Translations under genes and position numbers: made by a program
Notes under the pieces: model-generated
Told to the model about the DNA's origin: nothing
The model's database searches: none
The model's input: the letters and a program-made list of their open reading frames with translations, nothing else
Assembly (NCBI GenBank): GCA_040775095.1
Contig: JAXGTD010000075.1
Location: 1 to 20,407 of the forward strand
Source: JAXGTD01 sp040775095
GTDB taxonomy: Bacteria > Pseudomonadota > Gammaproteobacteria > Chromatiales > Chromatiaceae
Direction of reading: 5' to 3'
DNA: 20,407 nucleotides
Part shown: piece by piece, positions 8,501 to 14,280 of the stretch
Layout of the letters: every line of letters begins with the position of its first letter
Position numbering within the stretch: position 1 is the stretch's first letter

Positions 8501-8895
8501 TTCGGCATCAGGACCAGGTAACGGCCCGCGAGCGAGACGAAGGTGGTCAGCGCCGCACCCTTGTTGCCGCGCTCCTCCTTATCGATCTGGACCACCACCT
8601 CCTGGCCCTCGCGAATCAACTCCTTGATGTTGGCCCGGGCGCCGGGCTTCGCATCGGTGACGAAGTAGCTGCGCGAGATCTCCTTCAATGGCAGGAAGCC
8701 GTGGCGCTCCGATCCGTAGTCGACGAAGGCGGCCTCGAGACTCGGCTCGACGCGGGTGATCGTCCCCTTGTAGATGTTGGCCTTTTTTTGCTCTCTGCCG
8801 GGGGATTCGATGTCGAGGTTGAAGAGTTGTTGGCCATCGACGATCGCGACTCGCAGCTCTTCCGGCTGCGTCGCGTTAATCAACATTCTTTTCAT
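5554..8895 (-). CDS. rne: Ribonuclease E
   Basis: The 1113-residue endoribonuclease that starts mRNA decay, processes rRNA and tRNA, and scaffolds the degradosome at the inner membrane. The start MKRMLINATQPEELRVAIVDGQ matches E. coli RNase E almost exactly, which fixes the ATG at 8895 although the frame is open to 9147. Domains in order are the S1 domain (about 36-120), the 5' sensor/RNase H-like part, the catalytic DNase I-like part with Asp302 in SIDINS and Asp345 in IDFIDM (E. coli D303 and D346), and the zinc link CPRCKGQG (Cys403 and Cys406). After residue 510 the protein becomes disordered. SLLKRLWTTLF at 572-582 looks like the amphipathic membrane-targeting helix (E. coli segment A is at about 568-582). 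Arg-rich RNA-binding tracts follow, then a Pro/Ala/Ser-rich tail. It is slightly longer than E. coli RNase E (1061). Divergent from rluC, as is usual in Gammaproteobacteria. Confidence 0.98.
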   Translation of the reverse strand: MKRMLINATQPEELRVAIVDGQQLFNLDIESPGREQKKANIYKGTITRVEPSLEAAFVDYGSERHGFLPLKEISRSYFVTDAKPGARANIKELIREGQEVVVQIDKEERGNKGAALTTFVSLAGRYLVLMPNNPRAGGVSRRIEGADRSDLRTVLSQLEIPEDMGLIVRTAGVGKNTEELQWDLNYLLQLWEAIRQSAESRKAPYLIYQESDVIIRSIRDHLRVDIGEIVVDDPKMLKKAEDFMRQVMPHNLKKLRLYQDEVPLFTRYQIESQIESAFQREVRLPSGGSVVIDHSEALTSIDINSARATKGADIEETALNTNLEAADEIARQLRLRDLGGLFVIDFIDMTPAKNQRDVENRLRDALKQDRARVQVARISRFGLLEMSRQRLRPSLGESSQHVCPRCKGQGTIRGVESLALSVLRILEEEAMKDSTARLVAQLPVDVATFLLNEKRRTILEIEQRQQVEMVLLPNAHMQTPDYSIERIRTQEADRLAVDEASYKLTTKAEVSTPAYARPQSTPPTEPAVKPVAPAMPAPQRQQPASSRPPTARGDSAGDQSSGAQQQARHNESLLKRLWTTLFAPQGEHRDHPASTEPPTRQVAPTSSQVDTPRDEPRPERRTAKPRTPETGGGREERQGRERNPRSASAGPASRESEKGSSGTEGEPRQRGSRRGSRGRPRRGEGEPPRQPRHGAHPVQEQSNNTRRRPTEGRDPADAETRDQKAAGEGDERTGNKAMMARPTNLPMRLEDTGEQPSAATRARAETQHSPENTPAAAQPPTDAADGVRPGGEGPADDPNGERDRNTANATAQEGEQPTRSRSSRRRRGGGRGRRKAAASRAESEGNGPGSSADASNASDTRLTPGTADEGQTEQPRRQAPPRQRTREPSRERATSTGGDPSPAEQPRPASGPLAVGAGSPGVSPASDGAERLPGAIPPAPTSASAPANAPASAPTSPSQTAPSGPSAGDEGRNVSTAAKAPASPPRQRNEEAAVTAVTGESPPRTSAEAVTAPGPNKAPEPAAPPVAPSVPAAGAAEQAPADTRTAPAAAGSATAGSPAEAAGRPGPAVSGDEGGNTGRSDASESAAKVSAEGGPARGKRAPADSVTVEGTGD

Positions 8896-9482
8896 GTGGT
8901 TTTTTCTCTTAACCTTGGCGCGCGGTGTGCTCCCGCCACGGCATGGACCGGCTGGTCCATTGGCGGGGCCCGGCCCGCGGGGGCTCCCTATTGCCGCCGC
9001 GCCCGCGAGACGCCGCGTGCGCAGGCGCCGCTCTTTGGCGACGCTCTGCGATTCGGTGTCGACGCGCGGTGTCCCGCGGGCACGCGCTGTTGTTCCAGAT
9101 GTCGCGCCGGCCACCAGGGGCGGGCGCGTTCGCTGATTCCGGGTCAACCGACCGGGAATCGATAAATCAGGCGGGGGGACCCGGGTTCGATGCCCGTCGT
9201 CACGGCCCCCGCATCAACGTTCGCCAACGCTTGCGCGGCTGGCTCATATCCGCTTCGGCCAACGCGCCCGGTGCGCATGCCCGGTGCCGATGGTTTGCTG
9301 CAACGCGAAGGCGCGAAACGCGCATCAGCGCGGTTGCCGCCGGCGCCTTGGCGCGCATCGCAGGGCCGCGGCGGTGAGATCTTTCCGGTATCCTTGCGTC
9401 GGGCCTGCCCTGACCGCCGGTTGCGCGACATCAGAATACGGCCCAAGCAACTAAGAATAGCAGCGTTTTCCGGGGCCAGCAA
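8896..9482. other. Divergent rne/rluC intergenic region and rne leader
   Basis: The 587-bp gap between divergent genes must hold both promoters and the rne 5' untranslated region, which is long in E. coli and carries the hairpins RNase E uses to control its own mRNA. The rne start is preceded on the minus strand by an A-rich TTAAGAGAAAAAACCAC, a weak ribosome binding site. The main structure is the bulged hairpin at 8932-8967, listed separately. No confident -35/-10 pair was found for either gene, and no other gene is supported. Confidence 0.5.
8932..8967 (-). promoter_or_regulatory. Strong hairpin in the rne leader, possible autoregulatory element
   Basis: Two nested perfect 7-bp arms pair: CCCGCCA (8932-8938) with TGGCGGG (8961-8967), and ATGGACC (8943-8949) with GGTCCAT (8954-8960). 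The loop is 4 bases, with a 4-base bulge on one side only. On the rne mRNA this 14-bp stem ends 37 bases before the start codon. In E. coli, hairpins of the rne leader recruit RNase E for feedback control; this element is a positional and structural candidate for the same role. Homology to hp2/hp3 is not shown. Confidence 0.45.
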
Positions 9483-10472
9483 TTGACCACAGAGGACAAC
9501 CGGGTCGCCCCTGGCGCCGCCGGGAACGAGGTTTCACGGACTGCCGAGTTGGTATCGGTGCCGCCAGCGGCCGCGGGGCAGCGGGTCGACAATTTCCTGC
9601 TGACACGGCTCAAGGGTGTGCCGCGCAGCCTGGTCTATCGCATCCTGCGTTCCGGGGAGGTGCGTGTGAACAAGGGGCGGGTGAAGCCGACGCACCGGCT
9701 TGCCGCTGGCGATCTGGTTCGTTTGCCGCCGCTGCGCCGTCCCGAGCATGCCGCCCCCCCGCGCCCGTCCGGGGGTCTGATCGCGACCCTCGAGGCGGCG
9801 GTGCTCTACGAGGACAAACGGGTGCTGGTTGTCGACAAGCCGGCCGGCATCGCGGTACACGGGGGCAGTGGCGTCCATCTCGGCCTGATCGAGGCCTTGC
9901 GCGCGATGCGTCCGGGCGCGGAGCTGGAGTTGGTGCACCGGCTCGACCGCGACACCTCTGGCTGTCTGCTCATCAGCAAACGCCGGAGCACGCTGCGGAT
10001 GCTGCATGAACAGATGCGCGATGGCGCGATCGACAAGCGCTATGTTGCACTGCTTGGCGGTCTCCTGCCAGAGCCCAGCTTCCGTGTCGATGCGCCGCTG
10101 CGCAAGAATCAGCTGCACGGCGGCGAGCGCATCGTGCGCGTGGACCCGGGGCAGGGCAAGCCGGCACAGACGCTGTTTCGGCGCCGTGCGGTCCTCGATG
10201 GCTTGACCCTCGCGGATATCACGCTATATACCGGACGGACGCATCAGATTCGCGTGCACGCGGCACATCTTGGCGCGCCGGTCGCCGGCGACGGGAAATA
10301 CGGCGACGCCGACCTCAACACACGGCTTCGCCGACTCGGATTGAAACGTCTCTTTCTGCACGCCGCGTCGCTGCGCTTCCGGTCCCAGGACGACGGCGAG
10401 ACGCACAGGGTCGAGGCGCCGTTACCCGCCGATCTGTGCGCGTTGCTGGCGGCTGTGAAGGGTGGAGAATGA
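9483..10472 (+). CDS. rluC: 23S rRNA pseudouridine synthase RluC
   Basis: Predicted 329-residue enzyme that converts uridines of 23S rRNA to pseudouridine (positions 955, 2504 and 2580 in E. coli). An S4 RNA-binding domain covers about residues 33-90 (AGQRVDNFLLTRLKGVPRSLVYRILRSGEVRVNKGR, very close to E. coli RluC). The RluA-type catalytic domain has HGGSG and the active-site motif HRLDRDTSG with Asp155, then TGRTHQIRVH. The start is a TTG at 9483 with little Shine-Dalgarno match; a slightly later non-ATG start is possible, since the conserved part begins near residue 22. Length fits E. coli RluC (319). The stop overlaps the next gene's start as ATGA, so the two are translationally coupled. 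Gene order rne-rluC-HAD-protease is also seen in Pseudomonas and supports the assignment. Confidence 0.95.
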   Translation: MTTEDNRVAPGAAGNEVSRTAELVSVPPAAAGQRVDNFLLTRLKGVPRSLVYRILRSGEVRVNKGRVKPTHRLAAGDLVRLPPLRRPEHAAPPRPSGGLIATLEAAVLYEDKRVLVVDKPAGIAVHGGSGVHLGLIEALRAMRPGAELELVHRLDRDTSGCLLISKRRSTLRMLHEQMRDGAIDKRYVALLGGLLPEPSFRVDAPLRKNQLHGGERIVRVDPGQGKPAQTLFRRRAVLDGLTLADITLYTGRTHQIRVHAAHLGAPVAGDGKYGDADLNTRLRRLGLKRLFLHAASLRFRSQDDGETHRVEAPLPADLCALLAAVKGGE

Positions 10473-11176
10473 GATTCGATCTGATCGTCTTCGACTGGGA
10501 CGGCACGCTGATGGACTCGGAGGCGCGCATCGTCGACTGTCTGACCAACGCGTTCCGCGACGTTGGCGTTGATCCGCCGCGGCGGGAAGTGGCGCGCAAC
10601 GTCATTGGCCTCGGTATGGATGAGGCGATGCAGGCCCTGTGGCCCGTCGCCAATGAGGCCCAGCGCCGACAGGTCATCGAGCGCTACCGGCACCATTTTC
10701 TCGTCGCTAACCAGACCCCGTCGGCGCTGTTTGCCGGTGCCCGCGAGGTGGTCCTGGAGCTGCACCGACGCGGCACTCTGCTCGCGGTCGCCACCGGCAA
10801 GAGTCGTCGCGGGCTCGACCTTGTGCTCGACGAGACCGGATTGGGGGCGTATTTCCATGCGACCCGTTGTGCCGACCAGACCTTTTCCAAGCCGCATCCG
10901 CTGATGCTGCAGGAGATCCTCGACGTACTCGGGGTGCGGCCCGCAGACGCCTTGATGGTTGGCGATACGGAATACGACATGCAGATGGCGAGCAACGCCG
11001 GGGTCAGTGCGCTGGCGGTCTGCTATGGCGTCCATGCGGCGGATCGGCTGCTTGCTCACCGGCCGCTTGGCTGCCTGGCCAGCATCGCCGACCTGCCGGC
11101 ATGGCTCGACGCCGACGGTGCGGCCCTTGCTCAGTCTGCCGCGGGCGACCTTTTTGTTGATAAGGAGAGGCTCTGA
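10469..11176 (+). CDS. HAD-superfamily IA phosphatase (phosphoglycolate phosphatase-like)
   Basis: A 235-residue cytoplasmic HAD hydrolase of subfamily IA. All four motifs are present: FDWDGTLMDSE (nucleophile Asp9 and acid Asp11), motif II VATGKS (Thr109), motif III Lys141 in FSKPHPLML, and motif IV VGDTEYDM (Asp166 and Asp170) for Mg2+. A helical cap lies between about residues 15 and 90. The fold and length match phosphoglycolate phosphatase (Gph)-like enzymes and the conserved uncharacterised HAD protein found next to rluC in related bacteria; the true substrate cannot be read from the sequence. The ATG at 10469 is chosen because it begins right at the HAD fold, overlaps the rluC stop (ATGA), and has an AGGGTGGAG purine stretch just upstream. 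The stop overlaps the start of the next gene (TGATG). Confidence 0.92.
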   Translation: MRFDLIVFDWDGTLMDSEARIVDCLTNAFRDVGVDPPRREVARNVIGLGMDEAMQALWPVANEAQRRQVIERYRHHFLVANQTPSALFAGAREVVLELHRRGTLLAVATGKSRRGLDLVLDETGLGAYFHATRCADQTFSKPHPLMLQEILDVLGVRPADALMVGDTEYDMQMASNAGVSALAVCYGVHAADRLLAHRPLGCLASIADLPAWLDADGAALAQSAAGDLFVDKERL

Positions 11177-12165
11177 TGAACTGGCGGTTCTGGAAACGAC
11201 GGCCGATCGATATGCCGGCACCGGATGACCCAAACTGGGAGCGGGCGTTGATCAACCGGATGGCAGTCGAATTCTTGCGCGAGCAGCGGCGCAGCCACCG
11301 CTGGGCGACCATTTTCAAGCTGGCGATTGTTGTCTATCTCGTGGTACTGGTCATCGCGTTTTACGCCGGAGACCTGACCGAATCGGTCGGTGTCGGCGGA
11401 GAGCACACGGCGGTCGTGGACATCGAGGGGCTCATCTCGGCGAAGACCGACGCCAGCGCCGATCGCATCATCACCGCGCTGCGCGAGGCATTCGAGGCAG
11501 ACCACGTCAAGGGTGTCATCCTTCGCATCAACAGCCCGGGCGGCAGTCCGGTGCAATCGGGTTATGTCTACGACGAGATCCGACGGCTGAAGAAAGAGCA
11601 CCCGGATAAGCCGGTCTACGCCGTTGCCGTCGATACCTGCGCCTCAGGCGCATACTACATCGCTGCCGCCGCCGACGAGATCTATGTCGACAAGGCGAGT
11701 CTGGTTGGCTCCATCGGTGTGCGCATGGACAGCTTCGGTGTGCAGCGCGCCATGGAGGAGCTTGGCGTCCAGCGTCGGCTCCTCACCGCGGGTGACCACA
11801 AGGGTATCGGCGACCCATTCCTGCCCATGAGCCAATGGGACATGGACTTCATCCAGGGGCTGCTCGACGCGTTGCACGGACAATTCATCGAGGCGGTCAA
11901 ACAGGGTAGGGGAGACCGCCTCAAGGGCGGCGACGAGCTGTTCAGCGGTCTGTTCTGGAGTGGCCAGAAAAGCGTCGAGCTTGGTCTGTCGGATGGGATC
12001 GGTAGCAGCAGCTACGTGGCGCGCGAGCTGATCGGCGCCGAGGACATGGTTGAGTACACCAAGAAGCAGGATCTGCTCGAGCGCTTCGCCGATCGGCTCG
12101 GCACCTCGATTGCCGGTACGCTGGTGCGTATGACCGGGATCGAGACCATGCCGGCGTTGCGCTGA
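11176..12165 (+). CDS. sppA: S49-family protease, SppA-like (36K type)
   Basis: A 329-residue membrane-anchored serine protease of family S49. A short cytoplasmic N-terminus (about 40 residues) is followed by one membrane segment (about 43-64, WATIFKLAIVVYLVVLVIAF) and a periplasmic ClpP-like catalytic domain. INSPGGSPVQSGYVYDEI (119-136) is the family oxyanion/substrate region. The nucleophile is Ser157 in DTCASGAYYIA and the general base Lys209 in DHKGIGDPF; the 52-residue spacing equals that of Bacillus subtilis SppA (Ser147/Lys199). The short form corresponds to a single catalytic half, not the duplicated 67K SppA of E. coli. It should degrade cleaved signal peptides or membrane remnants. 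The start has a strong AAGGAG eight bases upstream and overlaps the HAD gene stop. Last gene of the operon. The symbol reflects family, not proven orthology. Confidence 0.93.
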   Translation: MNWRFWKRRPIDMPAPDDPNWERALINRMAVEFLREQRRSHRWATIFKLAIVVYLVVLVIAFYAGDLTESVGVGGEHTAVVDIEGLISAKTDASADRIITALREAFEADHVKGVILRINSPGGSPVQSGYVYDEIRRLKKEHPDKPVYAVAVDTCASGAYYIAAAADEIYVDKASLVGSIGVRMDSFGVQRAMEELGVQRRLLTAGDHKGIGDPFLPMSQWDMDFIQGLLDALHGQFIEAVKQGRGDRLKGGDELFSGLFWSGQKSVELGLSDGIGSSSYVARELIGAEDMVEYTKKQDLLERFADRLGTSIAGTLVRMTGIETMPALR

Positions 12166-12176
12166 TGCCGCGGGCG

Positions 12177-12194
12177 ACCGCCGCTCCAGGCGGT
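12177..12194 (+). terminator. Hairpin after the sppA-like gene
   Basis: ACCGCC and GGCGGT form a 6-bp stem with a 6-base loop, 12 bases past the stop codon, followed by TTTCCC. It is a modest candidate for the operon's terminator. The right arm adjoins copy 2 of the 17-nt repeat. Confidence 0.35.
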
Positions 12195-12209
12195 TTCCCG
12201 TTCGGACCA
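12193..12209. repeat. 17-nt intergenic repeat, copy 2
   Basis: An exact copy of the sequence at 5299-5315, same orientation, placed just after the sppA-like gene in the convergent gap to the HAF/PKD gene. CGGACC inside it could pair with GGTCCG at 12232-12237. Confidence 0.5.
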
Positions 12210-12273
12210 GGGACGGAACACCCGCCCGATCGGTCCGAGCCGCGCCCGCCAAGGCATTCCGGCCTCGTCCCAT

Positions 12274-12309
12274 GCGATCACGCCCCGGCCCGGCCCCGTC
12301 CCTGATCGC
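12274..12309. terminator. Inverted repeat between convergent genes
   Basis: GCGATCA (12274-12280) and TGATCGC (12303-12309) pair around a 22-base GC-rich loop, seven bases past the stop of the HAF/PKD gene on the minus strand. A terminator for that gene is possible; there is no T-run on either side. Confidence 0.3.
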
Positions 12310-12315
12310 GTCAGC

Positions 12316-13677
12316 TCAGGGTCTCGGCATAAAGACACGAATTGCCAATTCCGTGGCATTCGTGAGCCCGTCATTGTCGGTGATCTCCAGTCTCACCCTG
12401 TATCGTCCCGCCGCCGTATAGGTGTGGCTAGGGTTGATCTCCGTGCTGTACGTGCCGTCGCCAAAGCTCCAGGCGTATGCGACGACAGATCCATCTGGAT
12501 CGAATGAATCCCGGGCCGTCAGATTCACGCCCAGCGGCGCGCGGCCCCACTGGACATCTGCCGCGGCGATCGCGACGGGCGGCTGCACCTGCGGGTCAGC
12601 GGCCAACAGGTAGCCATGCGTCTCGCCGTTGACCAGGGCGGTACCCACGATATCGCCGTTGTCGTTGATGGCGATGGCATCGGTCAGCAGCCAGCCGGAT
12701 GCGGGGTCGACCAGGTCATTGAGATCGGTCATCTGATCTGCCTCCCACAGGAACGCGTGGTAGAGCATTGGGTCACTGACACTGGTCAGGGAGGTGGCCA
12801 GCCAGGAATTGCCTACCACCTGATTGTTGTCGTTGATGTCCTTGGCCGTGCTGGTCAGCCCTTGTCCGAGCGTCCCCAGGTCCGTCAGGATCGCTGCATC
12901 GAAGTCGTAGACATAGGCGTGGGAATAGTCACCGGTCTGCGTATTGCTGTAGGACGTGCACGCGACGAGGTTTTGATTGTTGATCGCGGAGGCGAATCCA
13001 CCGAATGGAATCGGCAGGTAGGTCACGTCCAGGAACGCCGGGGTGATGAGGATCGCGCTAGAGCCATAGAGTCCGTAGCGGCTTTTGCTGCCCACGGCAA
13101 ACCCCCGGTCGTTGACGTCGACCAGTCTGTAGAGATCGGCGTAGACCCCTTTCTGTTGACCGCGCGAATAGACGCCCGCGACGTCGAGCACCTTCCACTG
13201 TTGCAGAGTTTGATCGTATATCGCGGGATTGAGCGGAAGCGGCGTTGGCCGGAAGCGGTTCACGCCGGTCTTGGTCCCCGCGACGAGGCCGGTATCGCTG
13301 ATGCGGTTTGCGCCATAGCCGTTGCCCAGGTCGACCGCATCCCCCCCGGAATACAGGAAGGCACCCAGCGCGGTGTTTCCACTCACCTGAGCGATCCCAT
13401 TGATGCCGTAGGCCGCCACGGTGTCGGGGATGTCTTCGATCAATCCGGTGTCGGGAAAATAGATGATCCCGGTGGTGGATTGGTCGGCGTTTCTGCGAAA
13501 CCCGGCCACGAGCCCGTCGTTGTTGATATCGGTCGGGGCAACACCGACGCCCAAATCGACGAGCTGATATGTCTGGGCGGCGAGCGGTCCAGCCGCCCCC
13601 GCGCCGAGCAGCAGCATCAGGCAGAATCGCTTTGCGAGGGCAGAGGGTGTTGCCGACGATGCGTTTATCAGTTTCAT
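12316..13677 (-). CDS. Secreted HAF-repeat protein with C-terminal PKD domain
   Basis: A 453-residue exported protein of unknown function. A classical signal peptide (about residues 1-34, positive KR then LMLLLGAGAAGPLAA, cut before QTYQLV) opens it. Seven degenerate repeats of the HAF type follow, each with a core like (D/A)INDNGxVVG: DINNDGLVAGF near 50, GINGIAQVSG, RISDTGLVAGT, DVNDRGFAVGS, AINNQNLVACT, DINDNNQVVGN and AINDNGDIVGT. They probably form beta-propeller-like blades. The last about 85 residues form a PKD domain, with the hallmark YAWSFGDGTYSTEINPSHTYTAAGRYRVRLEITDNDG. PKD domains mediate extracellular binding. No PEP-CTERM, LPXTG or other sorting tail is seen, so release outside the cell or into the periplasm is likely. 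The start has AAGGTGA about 10 bases upstream. The gene looks less GC-rich than its neighbours, which may mean transfer. Confidence 0.85.
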   Translation of the reverse strand: MKLINASSATPSALAKRFCLMLLLGAGAAGPLAAQTYQLVDLGVGVAPTDINNDGLVAGFRRNADQSTTGIIYFPDTGLIEDIPDTVAAYGINGIAQVSGNTALGAFLYSGGDAVDLGNGYGANRISDTGLVAGTKTGVNRFRPTPLPLNPAIYDQTLQQWKVLDVAGVYSRGQQKGVYADLYRLVDVNDRGFAVGSKSRYGLYGSSAILITPAFLDVTYLPIPFGGFASAINNQNLVACTSYSNTQTGDYSHAYVYDFDAAILTDLGTLGQGLTSTAKDINDNNQVVGNSWLATSLTSVSDPMLYHAFLWEADQMTDLNDLVDPASGWLLTDAIAINDNGDIVGTALVNGETHGYLLAADPQVQPPVAIAAADVQWGRAPLGVNLTARDSFDPDGSVVAYAWSFGDGTYSTEINPSHTYTAAGRYRVRLEITDNDGLTNATELAIRVFMPRP

Positions 13678-13805
13678 ATGTTTTCAATCACCTTTGGCTT
13701 GACAGACACTGGCCTTTGCGCACGTCGACGTCCAGGGAAACGCAAGAACCCCCGGAGTGCCCCATGGAGCTACGGACTGCGTCCGTTTTGGGACGCGATC
13801 CGCCC

Positions 13806-13844
13806 GCAATCCGAGCAGTGCGATTCCGGGATTGCTCCATTTTT
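13806..13844 (+). terminator. Intrinsic-terminator-like hairpin on the plus strand
   Basis: GCAATCC (13806-13812) pairs with GGATTGC (13829-13835), and TCCATTTTT follows, giving a T-run of five at 13840-13844. An alternative pairing GAGCA/TGCTC (13813-13837) brings the stem nearer to the T-run. No plus-strand protein gene precedes it, so it may end a small RNA or be chance; on the minus strand it would sit in the leader of the HAF/PKD gene. Confidence 0.35.
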
Positions 13845-13870
13845 AAAGGCTTAGGGTCGCTGAAGATGCG

Positions 13871-13917
13871 GGGCCAAACATGGCCCGCGCGGGAAACGCC
13901 TCAATTCCGCGTTTCTC
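13871..13917. repeat. Two adjacent inverted repeats
   Basis: The first is GGGCCA-AACA-TGGCCC (13871-13886), a perfect 6-bp stem with a tetraloop. The second pairs GAAACGC (13893-13899) with GCGTTTC (13909-13915) around 9 bases and extends by a G-U and a G-C pair. Neither has a T-run. They may be leader structures of the HAF/PKD mRNA or protein-binding sites. Confidence 0.4.
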
Positions 13918-14280
13918 TGGGACGAATTGCAAAGAACCGCGAGTCTAGGCCGGGTAGATGAATTAAGCCTGAATCGGCAGCGGGAATAGGCGGCACGCGT
14001 GCCGCGCGCGGGGCCCGCGTGCTGGTCAGGCGGCCGACCGAGATGGTTCGATCACGCCCGCCCCTGCGGGCCGGGGCGGGGCGCGATGCACGCGAGGGGC
14101 TGCCGGAGCGATGCGTTGGCAGGCGTTGGAATAGAAGGACTATTCCGCCTCGTTGTGCCTTGCTGCACACCCTGCGGAACGCACCCTGGGGGCCGTCCAA
14201 CTGCCGTTGCTAGATTGAATTCACACCGGCAATCGCCGTCTTTGCGGCGGGCGGTGGTCCCGCGCGGCGCTCCGTGGGAC

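Larger units (their letters stand above)
13678..14280. other. Gene-free region with hairpins between deaD and the HAF/PKD gene
   Basis: About 600 bp without a supportable gene and with stretches poorer in GC than its surroundings. It contains the ribosome binding site of the HAF/PKD gene (about 13688-13694), a plus-strand TTGACA at 13699-13704, a plus-strand terminator-like hairpin at 13806-13844, and two adjacent hairpins at 13871-13886 and 13891-13917. Past the deaD stop lie two weak hairpins (CGCCG/CGGCG at 14234-14249, GTCCC/GGGAC at 14257-14280) without T-runs. Confidence 0.45.

Noticed and set aside
8329..9165. Plus-strand frame of 278 codons opposite the 5' part of rne
   Set aside because: It is the antisense shadow of highly conserved RNase E sequence in a GC-rich genome and lacks a family-like pattern or ribosome binding site.
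12616..13854. Plus-strand frame of 412 codons opposite the HAF/PKD gene
   Set aside because: The minus frame has a signal peptide, HAF repeats and a PKD domain. The plus frame has none and runs past the opposite gene's start.
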